64,000 nucleotides of DNA, taken from an uncultured Clostridia bacterium (GTDB taxonomy: Bacteria; Bacillota; Clostridia; Christensenellales; UBA1242). Each line of letters begins with the position of its first letter. The first letter of the stretch is position 1. Under the pieces are notes generated by a model. It saw only the letters and a program-made list of their open reading frames with translations, was not told the DNA's origin and did not search any database. The stretch lies in assembly GCA_934746645.1 (NCBI GenBank), contig CAKVFE010000002.1:186001-250000 (forward strand). The letters are read 5' to 3'. The position numbers and the translations under genes are program-made. Below are positions 35,787 through 44,504 of this stretch, in pieces.

Positions 35787-38369
35787 ATGGCATTATCACC
35801 AATGATGCAACAATATGTCATCACAAAAGAAAAATATAAAGATGCAATCCTAATGTATAGATTGGGAGATTTTTACGAGATGTTTTTTGAAGATGCAATA
35901 ACAGCAAGTAAAGCTCTAGATCTTACACTTACAGGTAAACAATGTGGATTGGAAGAAAGAGCTCCAATGTGTGGTATACCATATCACGCACTTGATAGTT
36001 ATTTGCCAAAACTTATTGAGCAAGGATATAAGGTTGCTATATGCGAACAACTTACCGAGCCTAAGAAAGGTGTTAAACTTGTTGAGCGTGATGTAGTAAG
36101 AGTTATTACACCGGGAACATTGATTGATTCTAATTTGCTAGATGATAAGAAAAACAATTATATCTTGTCTGCTGTTTATGCAAACAATCAAGTAGGCGTA
36201 ACATATACAGATATATCTACAGGTGTATTGTATATGGCTGAGCAAACTCTTGACCAATTTAATGATTTGTTAGTTAGAGTTCGTCCAAGTGAGATTATAT
36301 GTAATAGAGAACTAGCTGATATATCTGATACATTACTTGCTTCAAAACTTCAAGTTGTTCCTAATTTTCAAGTAAGAGCTTTTGAAGATTTTGATTATGA
36401 TAACAATTATAAAGTTCTAACTAATCAAATAAATATGAAAGAACTTATAGGTATCACAGACAAACAAGAAGCAATAATAAGTGCTGGTATACTTATTAAT
36501 TATTTGGTAGAAACTCAAAAAAGAAGTTTAACACACATTAATACAGTATCCTATATCTGTGATAACGAGTTTATGTCTTTAGATAGCAATACAAGACGCA
36601 ATCTAGAACTAACAGAAACTATAAAAGATAGAAAGAAGCGTGGTTCATTATTATGGTTGCTTGATAAAACTCAAACAAGTATGGGTGGCAGAATGCTTAG
36701 AAGTTTTATAGAACAACCTTTATATGATGAAAAGTTAATCAACCAAAGGTTAAATGGTGTAGAAGAACTAGTAAAAAATATAATGGTAAGAGATTCACTT
36801 AATCAATTATTAAATTCTGTATATGATATAGAAAGATTATGTGGAAAGGTAAGTTACAATAATCTTACACCTAAAGACCTAGTTGCATTAAAAAATTCGC
36901 TAAGTGTATTACCACAAATTAAAGAAAAAATGTCTGTATTTAAAAGTACGATATTAAAAAATATAAGTAAGGATATATTTGATTATTCTGAAATATACAA
37001 TATGCTAGATTCTGCTATTGTCGATAATCCTCCTTTTGTATTAAAAGATGGCGGATTTATTAAACCTGGATATAGTAAAGAATTAGATGATATCAATAAT
37101 ATATCAAAAGTTGGTAAAACTTGGCTTGCTACATTAGAAGCGGAAGAAAGAGAAAAAACCGGCATAAAGACCTTAAAAATAGGGTATAACAGCGTATTTG
37201 GATACTACATTGAAGTATCTAAAGGTCAAGTTGGACAAGTACCTTATAGATATCAAAGAAAGCAAACTATAGCAAATGCAGAAAGATACATAACTGATGA
37301 ACTTAAAGAAATGGAAAATAAAATTCTTCACGCTGAAGAACAAAAAATAAGTTTAGAGATAGAACTATTTAACAAAATCAGAGAAACATTGCTAGAAAAT
37401 GTTGGTGCTATGCAAAAAACAGCTAGACAAATAGCAGTACTAGATGCGTTACTATCATTTGCTTCTGTAGCTTGCGAAAGAAATTATTGTAAACCACAAG
37501 TTTCTAGCGAATTAAATACAATAGAAATAGTTAATGGAAGACACCCAGTTGTTGAAGCATTACTTAAAAATGATGACTTTATACCAAATGACACATATTT
37601 AGACAATGCTGATTCTAGAACAATGATTATAACTGGACCTAATATGGCAGGTAAAAGTACATATATGCGTCAAGTCGCTATCATTACACTTATGGCTCAA
37701 ATCGGAAGTTTTGTACCTGCTACAAAGGCTAATATTGCTTTAACAGACAAAATATTTACAAGAGTTGGTGCAAGTGATGACCTTGCATTTGGACAAAGTA
37801 CATTTATGGTAGAAATGTCTGAAGTAAGTAATATATTAAAACAAGCAACTAACAATAGTTTGATAGTTTTAGATGAGGTTGGTAGAGGTACAAGTACATT
37901 TGATGGCTTAAGTATTGCTTGGAGTGTTATGGAGTACTTGAGTAAAACATTAAAAGCAAAAACCTTATTTGCCACTCACTATCACGAATTAACCGAACTT
38001 GAAGGCGTACTAGAAGGTGTTAAAAATTATCGAATTAATGTTAAAGAATTTAATGATTCTATAATATTCTTAAGAAAAATTGTTAGAGGTGGAGCAAATA
38101 AGAGTTTTGGTATAGAAGTTGCAAAACTTGCTGGACTACCAGACAATGTTATATCAAGAGCAAAAGAAATTTTGCATACATTGGAAGAAAATGAAATTAA
38201 TAAAAACTCTTCACTTACGACAATAAATTCGACAGCTGAAAGCATTAAATATCAGAAAAATGCTATAGAAGTTGCCAATATATTAAAAGATGTCAATGTT
38301 GAAACATTAACTCCACTTAATGCTTTTGACCTAATTTTAACCTTAACAGAAAAAGTAAAAAAGGATTAG
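35787..38369 (+). CDS. mutS: DNA mismatch repair protein MutS
   Basis: 860 residues. N-terminal mismatch-recognition domain with 'YKDAILMYRLGDFYEMF' (the Phe-x-Glu wedge is 'DFYEMF'). Connector, core and clamp follow, then the ABC-type ATPase with Walker A 'GPNMAGKST' (~617), signature 'FMVEMSE' and Walker B 'LIVLDEVGRGTSTFDG'. It recognises mispairs and recruits MutL. 6 bp upstream of mutL; AAGGAG before the ATG. Confidence 0.98.
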   Translation: MALSPMMQQYVITKEKYKDAILMYRLGDFYEMFFEDAITASKALDLTLTGKQCGLEERAPMCGIPYHALDSYLPKLIEQGYKVAICEQLTEPKKGVKLVERDVVRVITPGTLIDSNLLDDKKNNYILSAVYANNQVGVTYTDISTGVLYMAEQTLDQFNDLLVRVRPSEIICNRELADISDTLLASKLQVVPNFQVRAFEDFDYDNNYKVLTNQINMKELIGITDKQEAIISAGILINYLVETQKRSLTHINTVSYICDNEFMSLDSNTRRNLELTETIKDRKKRGSLLWLLDKTQTSMGGRMLRSFIEQPLYDEKLINQRLNGVEELVKNIMVRDSLNQLLNSVYDIERLCGKVSYNNLTPKDLVALKNSLSVLPQIKEKMSVFKSTILKNISKDIFDYSEIYNMLDSAIVDNPPFVLKDGGFIKPGYSKELDDINNISKVGKTWLATLEAEEREKTGIKTLKIGYNSVFGYYIEVSKGQVGQVPYRYQRKQTIANAERYITDELKEMENKILHAEEQKISLEIELFNKIRETLLENVGAMQKTARQIAVLDALLSFASVACERNYCKPQVSSELNTIEIVNGRHPVVEALLKNDDFIPNDTYLDNADSRTMIITGPNMAGKSTYMRQVAIITLMAQIGSFVPATKANIALTDKIFTRVGASDDLAFGQSTFMVEMSEVSNILKQATNNSLIVLDEVGRGTSTFDGLSIAWSVMEYLSKTLKAKTLFATHYHELTELEGVLEGVKNYRINVKEFNDSIIFLRKIVRGGANKSFGIEVAKLAGLPDNVISRAKEILHTLEENEINKNSSLTTINSTAESIKYQKNAIEVANILKDVNVETLTPLNAFDLILTLTEKVKKD

Positions 38370-38375
38370 AAAAAT

Positions 38376-40316
38376 ATGCCAAATATTAATATTCTTGATA
38401 AAACAATCTTTAATAGAATCGCTGCAGGTGAAGTAGTTGAAAAACCTGCTAGCGTTGTTAAAGAATTAGTAGAAAATAGTATTGATGCAAAATCTACCAA
38501 TATTACTATTGAAGTAGAGGGTGGTGGCATCAAAAAAATAAGAGTAACTGATAATGGTTGTGGTATGGATATTGACAATCTACCAAAAGCATTTTTACCA
38601 CACGCTACAAGCAAAATATCTTGTTTAGATGATTTAGACAAGATAGGTACTTTAGGTTTTAGAGGTGAAGCACTTAGTAGTATAGCTTCAGTTGCTAATA
38701 TAACAGCAGTAAGTAAAGTTAAAGAAAGAGAATCTGGTGCAAAAATTATTATTAACGGTGGTGAAGTTGAATCTGTAGCAGAAACAGGTTGTGTTGATGG
38801 TACTAGCATAACAATAGAAAATTTATTCTATAATGTTCCTGCTAGAGCAAAATTCCTTCGCAAACCAAAAACTGAAGAAAATGAAATAACAAATTTAGTT
38901 TCAAGATTAATTCTTGCTAATCCAAATATCTCTATTAAATATGTTGCTGATGGGAAGACAATTTATCATTCTACAGCAACAGGTTTAAAAGATGCAATAT
39001 ATACTGTATATGGCGCTTCTGTAGTTGAAAATTTAGTTCCTATAGACTATACATATCAAAATATTATTAAAGTTGATGGATATATAGGAATACCTTCATT
39101 TACTAAGCCTAATAGGACTTATCAAACTATTATTATTAATGGTAGATATGTCAACAATAAAACCATTTCTACAGCCATTTTTAACGCTTATGAGCCATAT
39201 ATTATGAAAAGTTGTTTCCCATTCTTTGTTGTAAGTATGACTATACCTTTGGATAAAGTAGATGTAAATGTTCATCCAAATAAACTTGATGTAAAATTTG
39301 AAAATAATAATTTAATATTTGGTGCATTCTATACTCCAATAAATGAAGTTTTATTAAATTTAAGTTCAAAAATAAGAAAATATGAATCTGAAGAAAAAGA
39401 AGAACCAGCCACAAGTTCTCAGACTGTAAACTTTAACAATTTACATACTTTAGACAATAATATAGGTTCTCAATTTAATAATAATGAATCTCAAGAAAAA
39501 GTAGACACAGTAAAATATGCTACTATTGAAGATGATGAACCATCACCACAATTAATTGATAATAGTTTTAAATCTGAAACCGAACAAAATATTGCTCAAT
39601 CTATTAATTCATTTTTAAGTAATAAAGAATTTGAGTTTGAAGTTAACACTAACGAAATTTCACAAAATATGATTAATAGAGCAACACAAGAACATATATT
39701 CAAACAATCTGATATGTTTGATGATAGAAAAGTAGATTTAGCTTCATTAAAAATTGTTGGTACTTGCTTTAATACATATATTATTGTTGAAAATAATGAT
39801 AGTATATTCTTTATTGACCAGCACGCAGGACACGAAAGATTGTTGTATGACAAATTTAAAGCATCATTTGAAAAAGATGATTTGGTAGTACAATCACTAT
39901 TAGTACCTTATGTTTTAAATACAAATTATCTAGAAAGCAACTTTATTAATAACAACATAGATGTATTTAAATCTTTAGGATTTGATATCGAACCTTTTGG
40001 TATAAATAGTTTTAAAGTATCTTCTGTTCCAGTTTTGTTAAAAGACATTTCTTTATATCAATTCTTTAATGAAGTATTGCAAGATGTAAATAAGAACTTA
40101 AACTTAACTAAATCTGACATATTAAAGGAATACTTAGAGCGTTCTGCTTGCAGAAGTGCAGTAAAAGCAAACGACATATTATCTAAACAAGAAATAGAAA
40201 TTTTGCTTAATATGTTAAATCAAAACAACCAAATTTTGCAATGCCCACATGGTAGACCAGTTATTATCGAAATAACAGATAAAGAAATTGAAAAATGGTT
40301 TAAAAGGATTGTTTAA
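38376..40316 (+). CDS. mutL: DNA mismatch repair protein MutL (endonuclease type)
   Basis: 646 residues. GHKL ATPase N-terminus with 'ELVENSIDA', 'DNGCGMD' and 'GFRGEALSSI'. A ~110-residue acidic/Asn-rich linker follows. The C-terminal nuclease domain has the metal motif 'DQHAGHERLLYD', the 'ACRSAVKA' site and 'CPHGRP'. In the consensus DQHA(x)2E(x)4E the last acidic residue is Asp here instead of Glu. Such MutL proteins nick DNA and serve hosts without MutH. Its stop overlaps the miaA ATG by one base. Confidence 0.96.
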   Translation: MPNINILDKTIFNRIAAGEVVEKPASVVKELVENSIDAKSTNITIEVEGGGIKKIRVTDNGCGMDIDNLPKAFLPHATSKISCLDDLDKIGTLGFRGEALSSIASVANITAVSKVKERESGAKIIINGGEVESVAETGCVDGTSITIENLFYNVPARAKFLRKPKTEENEITNLVSRLILANPNISIKYVADGKTIYHSTATGLKDAIYTVYGASVVENLVPIDYTYQNIIKVDGYIGIPSFTKPNRTYQTIIINGRYVNNKTISTAIFNAYEPYIMKSCFPFFVVSMTIPLDKVDVNVHPNKLDVKFENNNLIFGAFYTPINEVLLNLSSKIRKYESEEKEEPATSSQTVNFNNLHTLDNNIGSQFNNNESQEKVDTVKYATIEDDEPSPQLIDNSFKSETEQNIAQSINSFLSNKEFEFEVNTNEISQNMINRATQEHIFKQSDMFDDRKVDLASLKIVGTCFNTYIIVENNDSIFFIDQHAGHERLLYDKFKASFEKDDLVVQSLLVPYVLNTNYLESNFINNNIDVFKSLGFDIEPFGINSFKVSSVPVLLKDISLYQFFNEVLQDVNKNLNLTKSDILKEYLERSACRSAVKANDILSKQEIEILLNMLNQNNQILQCPHGRPVIIEITDKEIEKWFKRIV

Positions 40317-41248
40317 TGTATAACTCAATTATTATATTAGGCCCAACTGCAAGTGGTAAAACTGATATTTCCATTAACTTAGCAAAACAGCTTAATTCAG
40401 AAATAATAAATGCTGATTGTATGCAAATTTATAAAGAATTAGACATTGGAACTGCTAAAGCTAGTATTGAAGAACAAGATGGAATAAAACACCATTTACT
40501 TGATTTTGTTGAACCTACAAAAGAATTTAGTGTATCCGAATATCGTGATTTAGCTCTTCCAATTATTGAAAATTTGATAAAAGAAAATAAAGTGCCAATA
40601 ATTGTAGGTGGAACAGGATTTTATGTACAAAGTCTATTACTAGACAACAATTATGGTAATAGTTATAAATCTGAAGGACTTAGACTTCAATTAAAAAATT
40701 TAGCTTCTGAAAAGGGTAATATGGAAGTCTATAATATACTAAAGGATATAGACCCAGAAAGTGCCGAAACCATACATCCTAATGACTTAAAAAGAGTAAT
40801 ACGAGCTATAGAAATTTTTAAGTTATCTGGGCACAAAAAATCCGAACTAAAGCGTACTATGCAAACTAATATGCAAAATAGTATAAAACCCCTAATTATA
40901 GTACTAAATCGTAATCGTGATGAGTTATATAATAGAATAAATCTAAGAGTTGATTTAATGATAAAAGCAGGACTTGTAGACGAAGTAAAAAATCTTGTTT
41001 CAAAATATAATTTAACAATTGATAATCAATGTATGCAAGGCATAGGATACAAAGAAATTTTGGATTATATTAATAATATCGTTGATATAAATACAGCTAT
41101 AGAAAATATTAAAATCAACACAAGACACTATGCAAAAAGACAACTTACTTGGTTTAGAAATCAAGTCGATGCTTTATGGATAAATTTAAGTGAAACATCT
41201 AAAGATGATGCAGTAAAATATATTATTGATAAATTTAACAATGAGTAA
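40316..41248 (+). CDS. miaA: tRNA dimethylallyltransferase MiaA
   Basis: Adds a dimethylallyl group to A37 of tRNAs reading UNN codons, making the MiaB substrate. 310 residues with P-loop 'GPTASGKTDISINLA', 'INADCMQIYKELDIGTAK', 'GGTGFYVQSLL' and 'NTRHYAKRQLTWFRN'. It overlaps mutL by one base and ends the operon at a bidirectional terminator. Confidence 0.98.
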   Translation: MYNSIIILGPTASGKTDISINLAKQLNSEIINADCMQIYKELDIGTAKASIEEQDGIKHHLLDFVEPTKEFSVSEYRDLALPIIENLIKENKVPIIVGGTGFYVQSLLLDNNYGNSYKSEGLRLQLKNLASEKGNMEVYNILKDIDPESAETIHPNDLKRVIRAIEIFKLSGHKKSELKRTMQTNMQNSIKPLIIVLNRNRDELYNRINLRVDLMIKAGLVDEVKNLVSKYNLTIDNQCMQGIGYKEILDYINNIVDINTAIENIKINTRHYAKRQLTWFRNQVDALWINLSETSKDDAVKYIIDKFNNE

Positions 41249-41253
41249 AAAAG

Positions 41254-41286
41254 AAAAAGACATATTAAAAATATGTCTTTTTTTAT
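41254..41286. terminator. Bidirectional terminator between miaA and lexA
   Basis: AAAAAGACATATT / AATATGTCTTTTT, 13-bp perfect stem with 3-nt loop. Confidence 0.9.
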
Positions 41287-41296
41287 TATTTTAAAA

Positions 41297-41899
41297 TTAA
41301 AATTTTCTAATAAGACCAATAACTTTACCCAATATCTCACAATGGTCAGTATAAATTGGTGCCATTGTATCATTTTCAGGTTGTAAACGGAATCTATTTT
41401 CTTCTTTATAAAATCTTTTTACTGTAGCGCAATTATCAATTAAAACAGCAGCTATTTCACCATTGTCAACACTAGGTTGTTGTTTTACAATTATTTTATC
41501 TCCATCAAAGATACCTGCATTTATCATTGATTCACCACTAACTGTCAATATAAACAATCCCTCGCCACGGAAAAGGTTAGGAGATGCTAATAAATATTCT
41601 TCAGTATTTTCAACAGCCAATATAGGTTCACCAGCAGTTATTTTTCCAACAATAGGTATTCTTAAATAATTGCTAAAATTAGATATTGTTTCGCCCACAA
41701 CTTCCAAAGCTCTATTTTTGTTCGGATTCTTTTTAATTTGTCCGTTGTTTTCCAATTTGTTTAAATAATAAGATATTGTGCTTGTTGAACTAACTTTTAT
41801 AGCTCTACACATTTCTCTTACTGTAGGTGGATATCCATATTCTTCTTGATGAGTTTTGATAAAATCAAGCAATTCTTCTTCTTTATTACACTTACGCAT
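41297..41899 (-). CDS. lexA: LexA repressor (SOS regulator)
   Basis: 200 residues. Winged-helix N-terminal domain ('YGYPPTVREMCRAIKVSSTST'-type region, ~20-42), autocleavage site Ala89-Gly90 in 'KITAGEPI', and catalytic dyad Ser124 ('SGESMINAG') and Lys161 ('ATVKRF'). RecA filaments trigger self-cleavage. Its own promoter carries an operator, as do those of recA and ruvC. Convergent with miaA. No strong SD is visible ('GAGG' 8 nt before ATG). Confidence 0.97.
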   Translation of the reverse strand: MRKCNKEEELLDFIKTHQEEYGYPPTVREMCRAIKVSSTSTISYYLNKLENNGQIKKNPNKNRALEVVGETISNFSNYLRIPIVGKITAGEPILAVENTEEYLLASPNLFRGEGLFILTVSGESMINAGIFDGDKIIVKQQPSVDNGEIAAVLIDNCATVKRFYKEENRFRLQPENDTMAPIYTDHCEILGKVIGLIRKF

Positions 41900-41930
41900 T
41901 TAATACCTCATTGTATTTTAATTATAAATA

Positions 41931-41969
41931 ATAATACCATATAAATTACTCATTGTCAAACATTTGTTC
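41931..41969 (-). promoter_or_regulatory. lexA promoter with overlapping LexA operator
   Basis: On the minus strand TTGACA (41954-41959) and TATTAT (41931-41936, preceded by TGG) are 17 bp apart. GAACAAATGTTT (41958-41969) overlaps the -35, so LexA bound there would block RNA polymerase. Confidence 0.8.
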
Positions 41970-42003
41970 TATCACAATAAAAAATAATTTATATGGCTAT
42001 TAA

Positions 42004-43053
42004 TTAATCTTTTCTTAATTTAACTTTAGTTGCTGCTTCACGACGAATATCTTCAGACATAGCAGCATAATGCTTACGCGTTGTATTGACATCTTTATGT
42101 CCAAGCACTGACGCAACAACATAAATATCGTTGGTTTCTCTATACAAATTAGTACCATAGGTACTTCTTAATTTATGTGGTGTAATATGTTTTAAAGGTG
42201 TTACAACACTAGCATATTTTTTAACCAATTTTTCTACAGTTCTTACATTCATACGCTTATTTTGTAGACTAATAAATAGGGCATGTTCGTCTTTAGATAA
42301 TCCATTAATTGTATTTCTAACAGATATCCATTTTTGCAAAGCCTCTTTAACTTCATCTCCAAAATACAAAATTACACGGCTTCCACCTTTTCTAGTTATT
42401 GTAAATGCGTTATTGTCAAAATCAATATCTTCAACATTAAGACCAACACATTCAGATATACGGATACCAGTGCCTAAAAATAGCGATAAAAGGGCATAAT
42501 CACGCTCTTTTGTATGATTGTGAAAACCTTTTTGCATAGTAGTCAATCCAGAGCCATCTTCTGACATATTAAGTAGTTTTACGACTTCATCAACTTCAAG
42601 TCTTATTATCTCACTATCTCGATATTTTGGTGTATCAACTTTTGTACCAACATTATTATCAATTTTCTCTTTTTTAAAGAAATATTTTAATAGAGCTCTA
42701 ACACTGCTTAGTTTTCTTCCTTTGCCTTTTAGTCCATTTCTATATGTTTTTTTACCAACTTTATATACGGTAAGGTAATCCATAAACATTTCTAAATGTG
42801 TACTAGTAACTTTATTTAAGTCATCTAAAGTCAAATCAGCTACTTTTTTACCATAAAATTCTTGCGTATTGGTTACTAAAAAATCGAAAAAAATCTTCAA
42901 ATCTCTACCATATCCAAGTCTGGTTAATGGCATAGTCTGGTTTTCTATTCCCATAAAAAACTGGCCACAAAAAGCAGGTAATTCAAGCCTTAGTTCTCTT
43001 AATTTTAAAATATTTTCTTCATCTCTTTGATTAAAATAATTAGAATTTCCCAT
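42004..43053 (-). CDS. XerC/D-like tyrosine recombinase
   Basis: Start chosen at ATG 43053 (349 residues); a TTG at 43071 is in frame but lies upstream of the -10 spacer. The N-terminal SAM-like core-binding domain (~10-140) is followed by the catalytic domain with all residues: R198 ('GTGIRISE'), K222 ('TRKGGS'), H293 and R296 ('HKLR'), H319 ('VLGHKD') and Y329 ('TRKHY'). It cuts and rejoins DNA through a 3'-phosphotyrosine. Homologues occur beside lexA in many clostridia and are probably chromosomal. No phage or transposon genes surround it. Its promoter contains one copy of a 14-bp motif that also forms the inverted repeat at 44373-44406. Confidence 0.92.
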   Translation of the reverse strand: MGNSNYFNQRDEENILKLRELRLELPAFCGQFFMGIENQTMPLTRLGYGRDLKIFFDFLVTNTQEFYGKKVADLTLDDLNKVTSTHLEMFMDYLTVYKVGKKTYRNGLKGKGRKLSSVRALLKYFFKKEKIDNNVGTKVDTPKYRDSEIIRLEVDEVVKLLNMSEDGSGLTTMQKGFHNHTKERDYALLSLFLGTGIRISECVGLNVEDIDFDNNAFTITRKGGSRVILYFGDEVKEALQKWISVRNTINGLSKDEHALFISLQNKRMNVRTVEKLVKKYASVVTPLKHITPHKLRSTYGTNLYRETNDIYVVASVLGHKDVNTTRKHYAAMSEDIRREAATKVKLRKD

Positions 43054-43059
43054 AATTAA

Positions 43060-43088
43060 ATTATATAACAATTCGCAAAATATTACAA
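43060..43088 (-). promoter_or_regulatory. Recombinase promoter, probably leaderless; contains a 14-bp motif copy
   Basis: On the minus strand TTGTAA (43083-43088), 17 bp, TATAAT (43060-43065). The -10 ends 6 nt before the ATG at 43053, so transcription should start at or beside the start codon, and there is no SD. The spacer holds AACAATTCGCAAAA (plus strand, 43067-43080), 13/14 identical to the arms of the inverted repeat at 44373-44406. Confidence 0.6.
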
Positions 43089-43103
43089 ATTAATTGAAAT
43101 AGT

Positions 43104-43132
43104 ATGACAATTATATTTTGATATGTTAGAAT
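43104..43132 (+). promoter_or_regulatory. Promoter of the unknown gene at 43165
   Basis: ATGACA (43104-43109), 17 bp, TAGAAT (43127-43132) preceded by TGT. Divergent from the recombinase promoter. Confidence 0.7.
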
Positions 43133-43164
43133 AAATTATCTAAAGAAAAAGGGGATTTTGGGTA

Positions 43165-44049
43165 ATGTTAGATTTAAGTGAATATCTTAATATTAATGAA
43201 ATCAAAAATTATAAAAATGTTAAAGAAAATATGATTACAATAGCTGAATATGCTGTTGGACAATATTTTGCAGATAAACCATTATTTAAAACAAACAATT
43301 TTAAATATTATTATTATGACGATTATTCATTTGATACAAATACAAGTTTTAACAACTATATGACATTGTATATTGAAATTAATCAGCCAAACAATGTAAA
43401 AGAAGTTCAAAGTAAAAAAATCATTAAAAAAGACGACAAATTAAAGGATTTACATCTAACACTTAAAGATATAAAAGATGGTCTATTTAATGAATTATTG
43501 ACTTGTTTTGACAGTAATACATTATTATGGCAAGAAGATTATAGTATTAATTTGTCAATCAATGAGATACTTGATGAAGTTAAAACAAATTATTTGGTAA
43601 GAGTAATACCTTGTTTTACTTATAAAAATGAAAATAATGTTTCTGGTGTAATTTATTATAATAATGATATGAACAAAATCGAAATAGAATATCCATTAAT
43701 AAGCACAAAAAACATTAAGAACAAAAATAAAGAGACAAAAAATTTGTACCAATATTTTGATGTTATGATAAAAAATATGCTTCAAATTGAAAGAAAAGAA
43801 AATTTTATCTATTTTGAAATATTTGAATCACTTTTATATAATGTTCCTAATAGTTTATATGTTGATAAATCTGAAAAAACATTATTCCAAATAATCAATT
43901 TTTTACGCAATAATAATCTAAAAGAATATAAAACAATTGATGAACAAGATTATATGTTTACATCAAAATACAAGTCATTTTCAATATTATATGTAAAACA
44001 CGCTTTATCTCAAATTGAAAAGCATTTAAAGAAACTTATGAAAGATTAA
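43165..44049 (+). CDS. Unknown Asn/Lys-rich cytoplasmic protein
   Basis: 294 residues, not recognised. No signal peptide, membrane helix or metal-binding motif. There is a Tyr/Asp-rich N-terminal segment ('FKYYYYDDYSFD'), a central Lys-rich stretch, and a region 'YLVRVIPCFTY...' followed by 'YPLISTKNIKNKNKETKNLYQYFDVMIKNML' (in pieces). The latter faintly recalls the region after the palm domain in stand-alone nucleotidyltransferases, where Asn/Lys-rich segments precede an 'RxxKNL' helix. No GSxxxGT or catalytic Asp pair is evident, so any relationship would be to a degenerate member. It has its own promoter and terminator, and lies between the copies of the 14-bp recombinase motif. Confidence 0.55.
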   Translation: MLDLSEYLNINEIKNYKNVKENMITIAEYAVGQYFADKPLFKTNNFKYYYYDDYSFDTNTSFNNYMTLYIEINQPNNVKEVQSKKIIKKDDKLKDLHLTLKDIKDGLFNELLTCFDSNTLLWQEDYSINLSINEILDEVKTNYLVRVIPCFTYKNENNVSGVIYYNNDMNKIEIEYPLISTKNIKNKNKETKNLYQYFDVMIKNMLQIERKENFIYFEIFESLLYNVPNSLYVDKSEKTLFQIINFLRNNNLKEYKTIDEQDYMFTSKYKSFSILYVKHALSQIEKHLKKLMKD

Positions 44050-44070
44050 TACAAGCTAAAAATAATAAAT

Positions 44071-44126
44071 AAACGGATTATAAGTCGACAAGGAAATAAA
44101 ATTGTCATTATAATTCGTTTTTTTTA
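44071..44126 (+). terminator. Terminator after the unknown gene
   Basis: AAACGGATTATAA / TTATAATTCGTTT long stem (one G-U), an inner GACAA/TTGTC pairing, then eight T residues. Confidence 0.88.
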
Positions 44127-44246
44127 GTGCTATGCAAACTTTTATAATATAAATTAATGTAAAAAAATTAAATTTTTAACCAATTAATTGATCATTTAAT
44201 TAATAAAAACGCTTAAAAATATAGTTTTTATCGATAAATTAAAAGA

Positions 44247-44367
44247 TATAATTTATATGTTAGTTTAATAATAAATTAAACAATTAGAATTATAAATAAA
44301 AAACAAATATCATAAATTGTTGAAAAATTTGTTAAAAATCAAAATGGCTTTAAAAAGCCATTTTTTA
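44247..44367 (+). ncRNA. Possible orphan small RNA between two terminators
   Basis: No ORF. TATAAT (44247-44252) could be a -10, with a weak -35. Then come a GTTTAAT / ATTAAAC hairpin (44263-44281) and a clear intrinsic terminator AATGGCTT / AAGCCATT with T-run (44343-44367). The upstream gene already ends at its own terminator (44126), so this second plus-strand terminator has no visible gene. A transcript of ~110 nt is inferred. Confidence 0.3.
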
Positions 44368-44372
44368 TACTT

Positions 44373-44406
44373 AACTATTCGCAAAACTATCCTTTTGCGA
44401 ATAGTT
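44373..44406. repeat. 14-6-14 bp perfect inverted repeat, candidate recombinase core site
   Basis: AACTATTCGCAAAA, centre CTATCC, TTTTGCGAATAGTT. The arms are perfect and the centre is asymmetric. No T-run follows on either strand, so it is a poor terminator. Size and layout (half-sites of 11-14 bp around 6-8 bp) match tyrosine-recombinase core sites such as dif or lox. A 13/14 match to one arm lies in the promoter of the nearby tyrosine recombinase. Confidence 0.5.
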
Positions 44407-44451
44407 TAATTGTGTATTTTTTTATAAAATTGTAGTATTGTCCATTTATTC

Positions 44452-44493
44452 CCTATAAAAAATAAGGAACAATATTATCAATAGTTCCTTATT
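44452..44493 (-). terminator. Terminator of the M48-type metallopeptidase gene
   Basis: AATAAGGAAC / GTTCCTTATT stem; the T-run is on the minus strand. Confidence 0.82.
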
Positions 44494-44504
44494 TAATGAT
44501 TAAA

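Noticed and set aside
38366..38809. 147-codon open frame opposite the start of mutL
   Set aside because: Hydrophobic low-complexity antisense product; mutL on the plus strand has all family motifs.
42004..44406. Interpretation as an integrated prophage or transposon
   Set aside because: Only a recombinase and one unknown gene; no phage structural, replication or transfer genes, no tRNA disruption or flanking direct repeats. Homologous recombinases beside lexA appear chromosomal.
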